From positions 5,602,001 through 5,666,000 of the forward strand of contig NC_011894.1 in assembly GCF_000022085.1 (NCBI RefSeq): a stretch of DNA of 64,000 nucleotides, read 5' to 3'. The notes beneath the pieces were generated by a model, which was not told the origin of the DNA, did no database searches, and worked only from the letters and a program-made list of their open reading frames with translations. Numbering within the stretch: the first letter of the stretch is position 1; every line of letters starts with the position of its first letter. Positions 10,401 to 20,560 of the stretch are shown here, one piece after another. The position numbers were made by a program, and so were the translations under genes. Origin of the DNA: Methylobacterium nodulans ORS 2060 (GTDB lineage: Bacteria > Pseudomonadota > Alphaproteobacteria > Rhizobiales > Beijerinckiaceae).

Positions 10401-10681
10401 CCCACCGGTTTCATCCCTCGGGGTCCGCCCGGCCGGTCGGCCTCGTGGGCAAATCCCCAGCAGGACCGGCAACTTGGCCGCACCGGCGGACATCGGGGCG
10501 CCGGCCGCCTCGACACGGGGGGGCGGCGTGACTAAGACAGCGGGCGCGAGCCCTTCCGTGCTTCTCACGCAACGCCCGACGCCGAATCCGCCTCAAGGCT
10601 CGGCCGGGCGGGCGTTCCGTGAGCGGCACTCCCGGGCGGAGCCTTTCTCGCCCGTCACCTAACCGCACGAGTCTTCACCCG

Positions 10682-13342
10682 ATGAGCGGCGTCAACGAGA
10701 TCCGGTCGACCTTCCTCGACTACTTCGCCAAGCACGGCCACGAGATCGTGCCCTCCTCGCCGCTGGTGCCGCGCAACGACCCCACCCTGATGTTCACGAA
10801 CGCCGGCATGGTGCAGTTCAAGAACGTCTTCACCGGCGTCGAGAAGCGGCTCTACCAGCGCGCCACCACGGCGCAGAAATGCGTCCGGGCGGGCGGCAAG
10901 CACAACGACCTCGACAATGTCGGCTACACGGCGCGCCACCACACTTTCTTCGAGATGCTCGGCAATTTCTCGTTCGGCGACTACTTCAAGCCGCTGGCGA
11001 TCGAGCTTGCCTGGAACCTCGTGACGAAGGAGTTCGGGCTCGACAAGGACCGCCTGCTGGTCACGGTCTATGCGGAGGACGAGGACGCGGCCACCCTGTG
11101 GCGCAAGATCGCGGGCTTCTCGGACGACCGCATCATCCGCATCGGCACCTCCGACAATTTCTGGCAGATGGGCGATACCGGCCCCTGCGGCCCCTGCTCG
11201 GAGATCTTCATCGACCAGGGTCCGGAGCTGTGGGGCGGCCCGCCCGGCAGCCCGGACGAGGACGGCGACCGCTTCCTCGAATTCTGGAATCTCGTCTTCA
11301 TGCAGTACGAGCAGATCGAGCCGGGCAACCGGGTCGACCTGCCGCGGCCCTCGATCGACACCGGCATGGGCCTGGAGCGTATCGCGGCGATTCTCCAGGG
11401 CGTGAAGAGCAACTACGACACCGACCTGTTCCGCAGCCTGATCGACGCGGTGGCTCATCAGGTCGGCCGCGCGCCCGAGGGGCCCCAGACCGCCTCCTAC
11501 CGGGTCATCGCCGACCACCTGCGCGCCTCGTCCTTCCTGGTCGCCGACGGCGTGCTGCCCGGCAACGAGGGAAGGGGCTACGTGCTGCGCCGGATCATGC
11601 GGCGCGCCATGCGCCACGCCCAGCTCCTCGGAGCGCGCGACCCGATGATGTACCGCCTCGTGCCCACGCTGGTGCGCGAGATGGGCCAGGCCTATCCGGA
11701 GCTGGAGCGGGCCGAGGCGCTGATCACCGAGACCCTGCGGCTGGAGGAGACCCGCTTCCGCCGCACCCTGGAGCGCGGCCTCTCGATCCTCGACGCCGAG
11801 ACCCGCGACCTCTCGGCAGGGCAGAAGCTCTCGGGCGAGACCGCCTTCACGCTCTACGACACCTACGGTTTCCCCCTCGACCTCACGCAGGACGCGCTCA
11901 AGTCCCGCGGCATCGGCGTCGACACGGAGAGCTTCAAGGCGGCCATGGAGCGCCAGCGCGCGGCCGCGCGCGCCGCCTGGGCGGGCTCCGGCGAGGCCGC
12001 GACCGAGACCCTCTGGTTCTCCTTGCGCGAGCGCGTCGGTGCCACCGAGTTCCTCGGCTACGAGGCCGAGACCGCGGAGGGTGTCGTCACGGCCCTGGTA
12101 AAGGGCGGTGCCGAGGTCGAGGCGATCGGGGCCGGCGAGGAGGGCCTCCTCGTGGTGAGCCAGACGCCGTTCTACGGCGAATCGGGCGGCCAGGTCGGCG
12201 ATACCGGCACCGTCACGGCCCCGGGCCTGCGCGTGCGGGTCACCGACACCGAGAAGAAGCTCGGCGACCTCTTCGTCCATCACGTCATGGTCGAGGAGGG
12301 GCGGCTCGCGACGGGGCAAGCGATCGAGCTGCAGGTGGATCACGAGCGCCGCGCGGCGATCCGCGCCCATCACTCGGCCACGCATCTCCTGCACGAGGCC
12401 CTGCGGCAGGTCCTCGGCGACCACGTCGCCCAGAAGGGCTCGCTCGTCTCGCCGGAGCGGCTGCGCTTCGACTTCAGCCACCCGAAGCCGATGAACGACG
12501 ACGAGGTCGCGGCAGTCGAGGACATGGCCAACCGCGTCCTCCTGCAGAACGGGCCCGTGGTGACGAAGCTGATGGCCGTCGACGACGCGATCGCGACCGG
12601 CGCCCGCGCCCTGTTCGGCGAGAAATACGGCGACGAGGTGCGGGTCGTGTCGATGGGCGAGGAGAGCAGCGCGGACGGACGGCCCAAGGCCTTCTCGGTG
12701 GAGCTCTGCGGCGGCACCCACGTGGCGCGCACGGGGGAGATCGGCGTCATCACGGTGGTGGGCGAGAGCGCGGTCGCCTCCGGCGTGCGCCGCATCGAGG
12801 CCATGACCGGGGATGCGGCGCGCCGCCATCTCGCCGAGGAGAGCCGCCGGCTTGCCGCCATGGCGGGCCTCCTGAAGGTTCCGCCCGCGGAGGCGCCCGA
12901 GCGCCTCGCCGCCCTGATCGAGGACCGGCGCCGCCTGGAGCGGGAGCTGGCCGAGGCCCGGCGCAAGCTCGCCATGGGCGGCGGCAGCGCCGGCGAGGAT
13001 CCGGTGCGCGAGGTCGGGGGCGTCAAGCTCATGGCACGCGCCGTGCAAGGCGTGGAGATGCGCGACCTCAAGAGCCTCGCGGATGAGGGGAAGAAGCGCC
13101 TCGGCTCAGGGATCGTGGCGATCGTCGGCGTGGCGCAGGACGGCAAGGCCGGCCTCGTCGTCGGCGTGACGGACGATCTCACCGACCGTTTCGACGCGGT
13201 CGCCCTCGTGCGCGCGGGATCGGAGCGCCTCGGCGGCAAGGGCGGCGGCGGCCGGCGCGACATGGCCCAGGCGGGCGGCCCGGACGGCGCGGCGGCGCAG
13301 GCCGCGCTCGACGCGATCCAGGCGGCCCTCGCGGCCGCCTGA
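10682..13342 (+). CDS. alaS: Alanyl-tRNA synthetase
   Basis: 886 residues, full length. Charges tRNA-Ala in the cytoplasm. The class II catalytic core begins at once ([20 protein letters not shown]) with motif 2 in NFSFGDYFK and motif 3 in [13 protein letters not shown]. The editing domain has the zinc-binding HxxxH in [12 protein letters not shown] and the CGGTH motif. The C-terminal Ala domain has a coiled coil ([20 protein letters not shown]) and the glycine-rich end [12 protein letters not shown]. The ATG at 10682 starts MSGVNEIR, the family start; no strong Shine-Dalgarno is visible. alaS next to recA is a common arrangement. Confidence 0.99.
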   Translation: MSGVNEIRSTFLDYFAKHGHEIVPSSPLVPRNDPTLMFTNAGMVQFKNVFTGVEKRLYQRATTAQKCVRAGGKHNDLDNVGYTARHHTFFEMLGNFSFGDYFKPLAIELAWNLVTKEFGLDKDRLLVTVYAEDEDAATLWRKIAGFSDDRIIRIGTSDNFWQMGDTGPCGPCSEIFIDQGPELWGGPPGSPDEDGDRFLEFWNLVFMQYEQIEPGNRVDLPRPSIDTGMGLERIAAILQGVKSNYDTDLFRSLIDAVAHQVGRAPEGPQTASYRVIADHLRASSFLVADGVLPGNEGRGYVLRRIMRRAMRHAQLLGARDPMMYRLVPTLVREMGQAYPELERAEALITETLRLEETRFRRTLERGLSILDAETRDLSAGQKLSGETAFTLYDTYGFPLDLTQDALKSRGIGVDTESFKAAMERQRAAARAAWAGSGEAATETLWFSLRERVGATEFLGYEAETAEGVVTALVKGGAEVEAIGAGEEGLLVVSQTPFYGESGGQVGDTGTVTAPGLRVRVTDTEKKLGDLFVHHVMVEEGRLATGQAIELQVDHERRAAIRAHHSATHLLHEALRQVLGDHVAQKGSLVSPERLRFDFSHPKPMNDDEVAAVEDMANRVLLQNGPVVTKLMAVDDAIATGARALFGEKYGDEVRVVSMGEESSADGRPKAFSVELCGGTHVARTGEIGVITVVGESAVASGVRRIEAMTGDAARRHLAEESRRLAAMAGLLKVPPAEAPERLAALIEDRRRLERELAEARRKLAMGGGSAGEDPVREVGGVKLMARAVQGVEMRDLKSLADEGKKRLGSGIVAIVGVAQDGKAGLVVGVTDDLTDRFDAVALVRAGSERLGGKGGGGRRDMAQAGGPDGAAAQAALDAIQAALAAA

Positions 13343-13365
13343 TCGGGCCGCCGCACCCCAAGATC

Positions 13366-13401
13366 AGGCGGGCATCGACGATAGACTTCGAATGCCCGCC
13401 T
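13366..13401 (+). terminator. Terminator-like hairpin after alaS
   Basis: AGGCGGGCAT at 13366-13375 is complementary to ATGCCCGCCT at 13392-13401, separated by a 16-base loop and starting 24 bases past the alaS stop. CTATTG follows. It is a plausible terminator isolating alaS from rfbC. Nothing else is recognised between 13402 and 13613. Confidence 0.55.
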
Positions 13402-13613
13402 CTATTGCTGTGGTCTCTCAGGCCACAACGGGAGCCAAATCCTCGGCCGGAGAGTCACCGGCAGCTTGTCATACCAATCCAGAGGACGTACGGGGCCGGC
13501 CGGTGCTTGAAGATCACCGCGCTCGCGGACGCGATGACGCCATGATCGTAGCCTAGCGGGGCGTCGATGTGGCGGAGTGAAGCCGGCGCCCGAGCAGAGG
13601 GAGAGTGTCGCGC

Positions 13614-14168
13614 ATGCAGGTCGTGGATCAGGCCATCCCGGAGGTGAAGCTCGTCATCCCGAAGCGGTTCGGCGACGAGCGCGGCTGGTTCTCCGAGACC
13701 TTCCGGGCCGACATCCTGGCCCAGGCCGGCATCACCGCTCCGTTCATCCAGGACAACCAGTCCTTCTCCGCCCATCCGGGCACCGTGCGCGGCATCCACT
13801 TCCAGACCCATCCGCACGCCCAGGCCAAGCTGGTGCGCGTGCTCGCCGGCGCCATCCTCGACGTCGCCGTGGATCTCCGCCGCGCCTCCCCCAGCTATGG
13901 CCGCCACGTCGCCGTGCGCCTCGATGCCGAGGCCGGCCACCAGCTCTACATTCCCATCGGCTTCGGCCATGCCTTCTGCACGCTGGAGCCGAACACCATG
14001 GTCGCCTACAAGGTCGCCGGCGGCTATTACAACCGCGAGCATGACGGCAACCTGCTCTGGAACGATCCCGCCCTCGGCATCGACTGGCCCGTCTCCGCCG
14101 AGGCGGCGGTCCTGTCCGACAAGGACCGGGCGGCGCCGCGCCTATCCGACCTGCCGGCCCTGTTCTGA
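13614..14168 (+). CDS. rfbC: dTDP-4-dehydrorhamnose 3,5-epimerase
   Basis: 184 residues, cupin-fold epimerase of dTDP-L-rhamnose synthesis (third step). Characteristic motifs are FGDERGWFSETF, IQDNQSFS, VRGIHFQ with the catalytic histidine, VLAGAILDVAVDLR, and the YIPIGFGHAFCTL segment. An ATG at 13614 lies 10 bases after AGGGAG; an in-frame GTG at 13605 lies too close to it, so ATG is preferred. It is the first gene of rfbC-rfbB-rfbD-rfbA, all on the same strand with gaps from 24 bases down to an overlap. Confidence 0.95.
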   Translation: MQVVDQAIPEVKLVIPKRFGDERGWFSETFRADILAQAGITAPFIQDNQSFSAHPGTVRGIHFQTHPHAQAKLVRVLAGAILDVAVDLRRASPSYGRHVAVRLDAEAGHQLYIPIGFGHAFCTLEPNTMVAYKVAGGYYNREHDGNLLWNDPALGIDWPVSAEAAVLSDKDRAAPRLSDLPALF

Positions 14169-14192
14169 CGCCTCACCGGAGATCCTCTCGTC

Positions 14193-15242
14193 ATGCGCAT
14201 CCTCGTCACGGGCGGCTGCGGCTTCATCGGCTCGGCCCTGGTCCTGCATCTGGTCCAGGAGCGCGGCCATGACGTCCTCACCCTCGACGCGCTCACCTAT
14301 GCGGCCAACCCCCTCTCGCTGCAGCCGCTGCGGGATGACCCGCGCCACCGCTTCGCCGAGGCCGACATCTGCGACCCTGAGCGGGTGAATGCCCTGTTCG
14401 AGGAGTTCCAGCCGCAGGCGGTGATGCATCTGGCGGCCGAGAGCCATGTCGACCGCTCGATCACCGGGCCGGCCGCCTTCATCCGCACCAACGTGGTCGG
14501 CACCCAGGTGATGCTGGAAGCCGCCCGCGCCCACTCCACCCGCCTGTCGGACGGGGCGAAGCAGGCCTTCCGCTTCCTGCACGTCTCCACCGACGAGGTC
14601 TACGGCTCGCTGCCGCCGGGCGGCTTCTTCACCGAGGAGAGCCGCTACGATCCGCGCTCGCCCTACTCGGCCTCGAAGGCCGCCTCCGACCACCTGGCGC
14701 GGGCCTGGCACGAGACCTACGGCCTGCCGGTGCTGGTCACCAACTGCTCGAACAATTACGGGCCGCGCCACTTCCCCGAGAAGCTGATCCCGCTGATGAT
14801 CCTCAACGCGCTCGAGGGCAAGCCGCTGCCGGTCTACGGCGACGGCCAGAACGAGCGCGACTGGATCCATGTGGAGGACCACGCCCGCGGCCTCGTCGCC
14901 GTGCTGGAGGGGGGCCGGATCGGCGAGACCTACCTGCTGGGCGGGCGCGCGGTGCGCAGCAACCTGGAGGTGGTGAAGACGCTGTGCGCGATCTTCGACC
15001 GGCTGCGGCCGGAGGCCGGCCCGCACGAGCGGCTGATCACCTTCGTGACCGACCGGCCGGGCCATGACCGGCGCTACGCCATTGATCCGGGCAAGGCCGA
15101 GCGCGAGCTGGGCTGGCGCCCGACGCGCAGCTTCGAGCAGGCCCTGGAGGACACGGTGCGGTGGTACCTCGACAACAAGGATTGGTGGCAGCCGATCCGG
15201 GAGGGCCGCTACACCGGCGAGCGCCTCGGGCTGACCGGCTGA
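14193..15242 (+). CDS. rfbB: dTDP-glucose 4,6-dehydratase
   Basis: 349 residues, extended short-chain dehydrogenase converting dTDP-glucose to dTDP-4-keto-6-deoxyglucose. The NAD motif GGCGFIGS is at residues 7-14, the signature STDEVYGSL carries the catalytic Thr-Asp-Glu, and the YxxxK catalytic pair is in [29 protein letters not shown] and [11 protein letters not shown] are typical of the family. It is 24 bases after rfbC and 11 bases before rfbD, in one operon. Confidence 0.97.
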   Translation: MRILVTGGCGFIGSALVLHLVQERGHDVLTLDALTYAANPLSLQPLRDDPRHRFAEADICDPERVNALFEEFQPQAVMHLAAESHVDRSITGPAAFIRTNVVGTQVMLEAARAHSTRLSDGAKQAFRFLHVSTDEVYGSLPPGGFFTEESRYDPRSPYSASKAASDHLARAWHETYGLPVLVTNCSNNYGPRHFPEKLIPLMILNALEGKPLPVYGDGQNERDWIHVEDHARGLVAVLEGGRIGETYLLGGRAVRSNLEVVKTLCAIFDRLRPEAGPHERLITFVTDRPGHDRRYAIDPGKAERELGWRPTRSFEQALEDTVRWYLDNKDWWQPIREGRYTGERLGLTG

Positions 15243-15253
15243 GCGGGGCGCGC

Positions 15254-16165
15254 ATGAGCCGAGCAATCCTGATTCTGGGCGGTGGCGGCCAGGTCGGCAC
15301 CGAGCTGCAGCTTCACGCCTGGCCGGCGGACGTGGCGATCCACGCCCCCGCCCGCGAGGCCCTCGACATCACCGACGAGACGGCGGTTGCGGCCGCGCTT
15401 ACCGAGCGCTCCTATGCGGCGGTGATCAACACCGCCGCCTACACGGCAGTGGACAAGGCCGAGAGCGAGATCGGGGCGGCGTGGCGCCTCAACGCGCTGG
15501 CCCCGGCTTATCTCGCCGCCGCCACCGCACGGGCGGGCATCCCGCTCGTGCAGGTCTCGACGGATTACGTCTTCGACGGGACCGGCGCGGGCGCCTACCT
15601 GCCCGAGGCGCCGGTGCAGCCGACCAGCGTGTACGGGGCCAGCAAGGCGGCCGGCGAGCTGGCGGTGCGCACCGGCAACCCGCGCCACGCGGTGGTGCGC
15701 ACCGCCTGGGTGGTCAGCCCGCACCGGGGCAACTTCGTCAAGACGATGCTGCGGCTCGCCGGCGAGCGCGACGGCCTCAGGGTGGTGGACGACCAGCGGG
15801 GCTGCCCGACCGCCGCCGCCGATCTCGCGGCGGCGCTGGCCACGATTGCGCTGCGGCTCGCCGAGGATCCGGCGGCGCCGACCGGCACCTATCATTGCGT
15901 CAATGCGGGTGCCACTACCTGGTGCGGCTTCGCCCGGGCCATCATGGCGGGCGCGCAGGCCCGCGGCGCCCGCGCGGTGCCGGTGGAGCCGATCCCGAGT
16001 TCGGCCTTTCCGACCCCTGCCCGGCGCCCGGCCAATTCCGAGCTGTCGACCGCCTCGCTCACGCGCGACTTCGGCATCGTGCCGCGGCCCTGGCCGGCGG
16101 CGCTCGACGACATTCTCGATCGCTTGATCGGCCCGGTGACGCCGGCCTCCAGGAGACCATCATGA
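15254..16165 (+). CDS. rfbD: dTDP-4-dehydrorhamnose reductase
   Basis: 303 residues; the last enzyme of the pathway, reducing dTDP-4-keto-rhamnose to dTDP-L-rhamnose with NAD(P)H. The glycine motif is [10 protein letters not shown], the site VSTDYVFDG is near residue 100, and the catalytic YxxxK is in [11 protein letters not shown]. The start is the ATG at 15254 just after the rfbB stop; the longer open frame upstream lies inside rfbB. Its stop overlaps the rfbA start by four bases (ATGA), indicating coupled translation. Confidence 0.96.
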   Translation: MSRAILILGGGGQVGTELQLHAWPADVAIHAPAREALDITDETAVAAALTERSYAAVINTAAYTAVDKAESEIGAAWRLNALAPAYLAAATARAGIPLVQVSTDYVFDGTGAGAYLPEAPVQPTSVYGASKAAGELAVRTGNPRHAVVRTAWVVSPHRGNFVKTMLRLAGERDGLRVVDDQRGCPTAAADLAAALATIALRLAEDPAAPTGTYHCVNAGATTWCGFARAIMAGAQARGARAVPVEPIPSSAFPTPARRPANSELSTASLTRDFGIVPRPWPAALDDILDRLIGPVTPASRRPS

Positions 16166-17052
16166 AAGGCATCGTGCTCGCCGGCGGATCCGGCACAAGG
16201 CTGCATCCGGCGACGCTGGCGATCAACAAGCAGCTGCTGCCAGTCTACGACAAGCCGATGATCTACTATCCGGTCTCGGTGCTGATGCTGGCCGGGATCC
16301 GCGACATCCTGATCATCTCGAGCCCCGAGCATCTCGACAATTACAAGCGGCTGTTCGGCACGGGCGAGCAGTTCGGGGTGCGCTTCTCCTACGCGCTGCA
16401 GCCCAAGCCCGAGGGCCTGGCCCAGGCCTTCCTGATCGGCCGCGAGTTCGTCGGCAGCGACGCGGTCGCGCTGATCCTGGGCGACAACCTGTTCTTCGGA
16501 GCGGGCCTGCAGGAGCTGGTGCGGCGGGCCCGCGCGCGCGAGACGGGCGCGACGGTGTTCGCCTATCATGTCGACCATCCGGAAGCCTACGGCGTGGTCA
16601 ACCTGGATGCGGCGGGGCGGCCGACGAAGCTGGTCGAGAAGCCGAAGGTGCCGGAATCGACCTGGGCGGTGACGGGCCTGTACTTCTACGACAACCAGGT
16701 GCTGGACATCGCCGCGGCGGTGAAACCCTCGGCGCGCGGCGAGCTCGAGATCACGGATGTGAACCAGGCCTATCTGGAGCGCGGGCAGCTGCAGGTGGAA
16801 TGCATGTCGCGCGGCTATGCGTGGCTGGACACCGGCACGCACGACAACCTTCTGGAGGCGGGCGAGTTCGTGCGGGTGATCCAGCACCGGCAGGGGATGC
16901 AGGTGGCCTGCCTGGAGGAGATCGCCTATCTGCAGGGCTTCATCTCCCGCGAGCAGGTCATGGCGCGCGGCCAGCTCTTCGCCAAGACCAGCTACGGCCA
17001 GTACCTGCTGCGCCTCGGCCGCGAGGAGCGCACGAGGCACGCATCGCTGTGA
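16162..17052 (+). CDS. rfbA: Glucose-1-phosphate thymidylyltransferase
   Basis: 296 residues, normal length. Makes dTDP-glucose from glucose-1-phosphate and dTTP. The nucleotidyltransferase signature [11 protein letters not shown] is at residues about 8-18, then [25 protein letters not shown], the sugar-binding EKPKVPES, and [14 protein letters not shown] follow. The ATG overlaps the rfbD stop. With rfbCBD this completes the four-enzyme dTDP-L-rhamnose pathway, which supplies surface polysaccharide. A palindromic repeat begins at its stop codon. Confidence 0.97.
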   Translation: MKGIVLAGGSGTRLHPATLAINKQLLPVYDKPMIYYPVSVLMLAGIRDILIISSPEHLDNYKRLFGTGEQFGVRFSYALQPKPEGLAQAFLIGREFVGSDAVALILGDNLFFGAGLQELVRRARARETGATVFAYHVDHPEAYGVVNLDAAGRPTKLVEKPKVPESTWAVTGLYFYDNQVLDIAAAVKPSARGELEITDVNQAYLERGQLQVECMSRGYAWLDTGTHDNLLEAGEFVRVIQHRQGMQVACLEEIAYLQGFISREQVMARGQLFAKTSYGQYLLRLGREERTRHASL

Positions 17053-17212
17053 TATACCAACGGTCCTTGAAAAGGACCGTTGGTTCCGTTCTCGAATTGT
17101 CGCAAGCCTCTCCACAAAGCCTTTGGCTTGGCGTCGACCATTCGAGATGGGTCAACAGCCCGATGCGTGAGCATGCGCGGTAGCATCTTGGGCCGTTGGT
17201 ATACCAACGGCC
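17053..17212. repeat. Dispersed palindromic repeat, family 2, copy A
   Basis: Begins TATACCAACGGTCC directly after the rfbA TGA and ends CCGTTGGTAT. It contains the hairpin CGGTCCTT-GAAA-AGGACCG at its left end and a perfect 22-base palindrome with centre GGTATACC at 17191-17212 at its right end. In opposite orientation it matches the copy at 57642-57766 over most of its length (shared CAAAGCCTTTGGCTTGG, GGGTCAACAGCCCGATGCG). It contains no coding frame. It probably shapes transcript ends after rfbA. Confidence 0.85.
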
Positions 17213-17336
17213 CGCGGCCCCGGCTCCTCCTTCCGGCTGGTTTTGCGGTGCCGCGGCTGCGTGCTAGAGCCGCCTTTCCCGATACCGCCAAGCCTAGCAG
17301 GCTGAGGGCGCCGGACGAACACAGGCGGCAGGCACC

Positions 17337-18869
17337 ATGAAGGACATCCTCGAACGGCTGGACCAGCGGCGCGCGCAGGCCCGGCTCGGCGGCGGCGAGA
17401 GCCGTGTGGCGGCGCAGCATAAGCGCGGCAAGCTCACGGCCCGGGAGCGCATCGAACTCCTCCTCGACACCGGCTCGTTCGAGGAGTTCGACATGTTCGT
17501 GCAGCACCGCTCGAACGATTTCGGGATGGAGAGCCAGAAGATCCCGGGCGACGGCGTCATCACGGGCTGGGGCACCATCAACGGCCGCACGGTCTTCATC
17601 TTCTCCAAGGACTTCACGGTCTTCGGCGGCTCGCTGTCCGAGACGCATGCGGCCAAGATCGTGAAGGTGCAGGACATGGCGCTGAAGATGCGGGCGCCGA
17701 TCATCGGCCTGTTCGACGCCGGCGGCGCGCGCATCCAGGAGGGTGTGGCGGCGCTCGGCGGCTACGGCGAGGTGTTCAAGCGCAACGTGCTCGCCTCCGG
17801 GGTGATCCCGCAGATCTCGGTGATCATGGGGCCGTGCGCGGGCGGCGACGTCTACTCGCCGGCCATGACCGACTTCATCTTCATGGTGCGCGACACGAGC
17901 TACATGTTCGTGACCGGCCCGGACGTGGTCAAGACCGTCACCAACGAGGTGGTCACCGCCGAGGAGCTCGGCGGCGCCAAGGTCCACACCACCAAGTCCT
18001 CGATCGCGGACGGCTCCTACGAGAACGATGTCGAGGCGCTGCTGCAGATCCGGCGCCTGATGGACTTCCTGCCGGCGAACAACCTCGAAGGCGTGCCGGA
18101 GATCGAGAGCTTCGACGATCCGCTGCGCCTCGACCGCAGCCTCGACACCCTGATCCCGGACAACCCGAACAAGCCCTACGACATGGGCGAGCTGATCCGG
18201 CGGGTGGTCGACGAGGGCGACTTCTTCGAGATCCAGGCGGCCTTCGCGAAGAACATCATCACGGGCTTCGGGCGCATCGAGGGCCGCACGGTCGGCCTCG
18301 TCGCCAACCAGCCGATGGTGCTGGCGGGCGTGCTCGACTCGGATGCCTCCCGCAAGGCCGCGCGCTTCGTGCGCTTCTGCGACGCCTTCGGCATCCCGAT
18401 CGTGACCTTCGTGGACGTGCCGGGCTTCCTGCCGGGCACCGCGCAGGAATATGGCGGCCTCATCAAGCACGGGGCGAAGCTGCTCTTCGCCTACAGCCAG
18501 GCGACGGTGCCGCTCGTCACGGTGATCACCCGCAAGGCGTTCGGCGGCGCCTACGATGTCATGGCCTCGAAGCATATCGGCGGCGACGTGAACTATGCCT
18601 GGCCGAGCGCGCAGATCGCCGTGATGGGCGCCAAGGGCGCGGTCGAGATCATCTTCCGCCAGGACATGGGCGATCCCGACAAGATCGCGGCCCGCACCGC
18701 CGAGTACGAGGAGCGCTTCATGTCGCCCTTCGTGGCGGCCGAGCGCGGCTACATCGACGAGGTGATCATGCCGCACTCCACCCGCCGCCGGGTGGCGCGG
18801 GCGCTCGCCATGCTGCGCACCAAGGAGAGCGAGCAGCCCTGGAAGAAGCACGACAACATCCCGCTGTGA
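17337..18869 (+). CDS. pccB: Propionyl-CoA carboxylase beta subunit (carboxyltransferase)
   Basis: 510 residues, full length for acyl-CoA carboxylase beta subunits. Transfers CO2 from carboxybiotin to propionyl-CoA to give methylmalonyl-CoA, a step of the ethylmalonyl-CoA pathway and of propionate use. The N-terminal carboxyltransferase domain has [20 protein letters not shown] and [17 protein letters not shown]; the C-terminal domain has [15 protein letters not shown] and [19 protein letters not shown]. Biotin-carboxylase and biotin-carrier functions must be encoded elsewhere. It is convergent with the metallophosphoesterase, 16 bases apart. Propionyl-CoA is the likeliest substrate; other short acyl-CoAs are possible. 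Confidence 0.92.
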   Translation: MKDILERLDQRRAQARLGGGESRVAAQHKRGKLTARERIELLLDTGSFEEFDMFVQHRSNDFGMESQKIPGDGVITGWGTINGRTVFIFSKDFTVFGGSLSETHAAKIVKVQDMALKMRAPIIGLFDAGGARIQEGVAALGGYGEVFKRNVLASGVIPQISVIMGPCAGGDVYSPAMTDFIFMVRDTSYMFVTGPDVVKTVTNEVVTAEELGGAKVHTTKSSIADGSYENDVEALLQIRRLMDFLPANNLEGVPEIESFDDPLRLDRSLDTLIPDNPNKPYDMGELIRRVVDEGDFFEIQAAFAKNIITGFGRIEGRTVGLVANQPMVLAGVLDSDASRKAARFVRFCDAFGIPIVTFVDVPGFLPGTAQEYGGLIKHGAKLLFAYSQATVPLVTVITRKAFGGAYDVMASKHIGGDVNYAWPSAQIAVMGAKGAVEIIFRQDMGDPDKIAARTAEYEERFMSPFVAAERGYIDEVIMPHSTRRRVARALAMLRTKESEQPWKKHDNIPL

Positions 18870-18885
18870 GAGCGGGACCCGGCGT

Positions 18886-19806
18886 TCACGCGTGGGCGCC
18901 GGCCGGCCTGCCCCCGAGGTCGATCAGCACGATCTCGGGCGGGACGCCGAAGCGCACCGGGATCCGGCTGAGGCCGAGGCCGCCGGAGACGATGAGGTGG
19001 CGGCCGTTCTCGACCACGTGGCCATAGACGTAGCGCTGGCCGTAGCGCGAGGGCGTGACCGGCGAATAGCCGAGGATCCGCACCTGCCCGCCATGGGTGT
19101 GGCCCGCGAGCGTGAGCGCAACGCGGCCGGGAACCTTGGGGAAGATGTCGGGCTCGTGCGCCAGCAGGATCACGGGCGCGTCGTCCGTCACCCGCGCGAG
19201 GGTGGCCGGAAGATCGGCGAGGCTCCGCCGAGTGCCCTGCGGCAGGAAGGGCTCCTGGTCGGCGAGCCCGGCGAGCCAGAATGGCCGGCCATCCTGCATG
19301 AGCCGGAGGGCCGCATTCTCCAGCACCGGGATGCCCTGCGCCTCCAGGACACGCCGGGCCTCGACCGGACCGCGGCGGTTCGCCTGCGCAGCTGCATCGT
19401 CCCACCAGTCGTGATTGCCCAGAATGGCATGGACGCCGAGCGGCGCGCGCAGGGCCGCGACGCGCCGGGCGAAATCGGCCAGCGGCACCCGCCGGACGGC
19501 GACCGGCCGTGTGCCCGGATAATCGCCAAGAAGCAGGATCAGGTCGGGATCGAGGGCGTTCGTCGCCGCCACGATCTCCTCGACCCGCGCGAGCGACATC
19601 CAGGGCTCGCCGATGTGGAAATCGGCGAGCGCAGCAATCCTGAGCTTCAGGCCGTCGGGCCAGTTCGTGGGCCGCGGCGCGTAGGCGGTGACCGCGAGGC
19701 GCCATCCCGGCTCGACCGCAAAGGCGTAGGCGCCCGTGGAGCTGCCCAGGGCCGCCAGTCCCGCGGCCCCCGCCAGGACCTGGCGCCGGCTCGGCATGAT
19801 CAGCAT
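18886..19806 (-). CDS. Tat-exported metallophosphoesterase
   Basis: 306 residues. The N-terminus carries a twin-arginine signal (PSRRQVLAGAAGLAALGSS), so the protein is probably exported folded to the periplasm. The calcineurin-like dinuclear-metal motifs are all present: DFHIG (D-x-H), GDYPG (G-D), GNHDWW (G-N-H-D), HEPD, and GHTHGGQ. The overall order resembles YkuE/YaeI-type phosphoesterases. The ATG at 19806 has GAGGA about 9 bases upstream; an ATG at 19797 is an alternative. The substrate is unknown; a phospholipid or phosphate ester in the envelope is a guess. Confidence 0.9.
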   Translation of the reverse strand: MLIMPSRRQVLAGAAGLAALGSSTGAYAFAVEPGWRLAVTAYAPRPTNWPDGLKLRIAALADFHIGEPWMSLARVEEIVAATNALDPDLILLLGDYPGTRPVAVRRVPLADFARRVAALRAPLGVHAILGNHDWWDDAAAQANRRGPVEARRVLEAQGIPVLENAALRLMQDGRPFWLAGLADQEPFLPQGTRRSLADLPATLARVTDDAPVILLAHEPDIFPKVPGRVALTLAGHTHGGQVRILGYSPVTPSRYGQRYVYGHVVENGRHLIVSGGLGLSRIPVRFGVPPEIVLIDLGGRPAGAHA

Positions 19807-19918
19807 CGACGCGAATCCTCGCCGGCGGCTGGTTTCAGGTGAGCACCCGCCGAGGGCGGGTGCCGGAGAGGGGATCCGCGCAGGCGTTAAGATTCCCTCA
19901 ACGCCGGACGGGCAGCAC

Positions 19919-20040
19919 GTCAACCAACGGCCCAGATGCTGACGCATCGGGCCGCTGGGCCAGCTCGCATGGTCCATGCCAAGCCTGAGGCTCGGCAGCC
20001 ATACGAGACCGCAACCGACGGGCATCGACAAAGCCCGCCG
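19919..20040. repeat. Dispersed palindromic repeat, family 2, copy B (degenerate)
   Basis: ACCAACGGCCCAGATGCTGA then CGCATCGGGCCG, AAGCCTGAGGCTCGGC and GAGACCGCAACCGACGG follow the same order as the copy at 57642-57766 but with many changes and imperfect ends. It is a decayed member of the family upstream of the metallophosphoesterase. Confidence 0.65.
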
Positions 20041-20053
20041 GAATCACTCGACG

Positions 20054-20335
20054 ATGTCGTTCTCGTGCAGGATCGCCGGCCGCTTCGCCGCAGGCGTCTT
20101 GTTCGCCGCGATCGTCTCGGTCTTCTTCCTGGCGGACCGGGTCGCCGCCGCGAGGGCCGGCAGGGCCAGGGGGCGGAAACCTGCCGTCACGCCAGCCTCC
20201 GGACGACGCTGGGCTGTGGCAGTCGGGCTCTGCCCTTGGGACACCATCACGTTCGATCCTCTCGTCACCTCGGCCCTCGGGCGGCCGGTCCGCCCGATAA
20301 AGCGGCCGATCGGGACGCCGGTCGGGCGCCATTGA
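20054..20335 (+). CDS. Possible small exported or membrane protein (uncertain)
   Basis: A 93-residue frame beginning MSFSCRIAGRFAAGVLFAAI with one hydrophobic segment at about 7-27 followed by a basic, proline-containing tail. The signal-like start favours a real gene, but there is no clear Shine-Dalgarno, and a 74-codon opposite-strand frame (20044-20268) also looks open. No family is recognised. Confidence 0.3.
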   Translation: MSFSCRIAGRFAAGVLFAAIVSVFFLADRVAAARAGRARGRKPAVTPASGRRWAVAVGLCPWDTITFDPLVTSALGRPVRPIKRPIGTPVGRH

Positions 20336-20450
20336 GGCTCGGTGGTGACAAGACGCGGGCGCGCCCTGCCCCAGAGATGGACGAGAGATGAACGCGGTCC
20401 GGCCGGGAACGATTCGGCCGGACCGCGGAATCAGCCGGCGGATGACGGTC

Positions 20451-20560
20451 ATACGGCTTCTGATCGATCTGTTCCGAGACAAGGACGCGCGGGATCTCCT
20501 CTCCCGAGTGGGAGAGGGGTCGTGGACTCGTCTCGGAAGGAATCAACCGAAAAACCGGAT
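20451..20560. repeat. Dispersed palindromic repeat, family 3, copy A (short form)
   Basis: ATACGGCTTC...GATCTGTTCCGAGACAAG at the left and CTTGT-like GTCTCGGAAGGAATCAACCG with AAACCGGAT at the right form the outer inverted repeat. The inner hairpin CTCTCCCGAGTGGGAGAG is at about 20500-20517. It is shorter than copies at 50708 and 59571, lacking the CCCTCACCCCTACC segment. Its right end touches the stop codon of the aminotransferase on the opposite strand. Confidence 0.8.

Noticed and set aside
19887..19902. TTAA-N7-TCAAC upstream of the metallophosphoesterase as a CtrA site
   Set aside because: One mismatch in a half-site and no functional link to the cell cycle; a chance match is likely in a window of this size.
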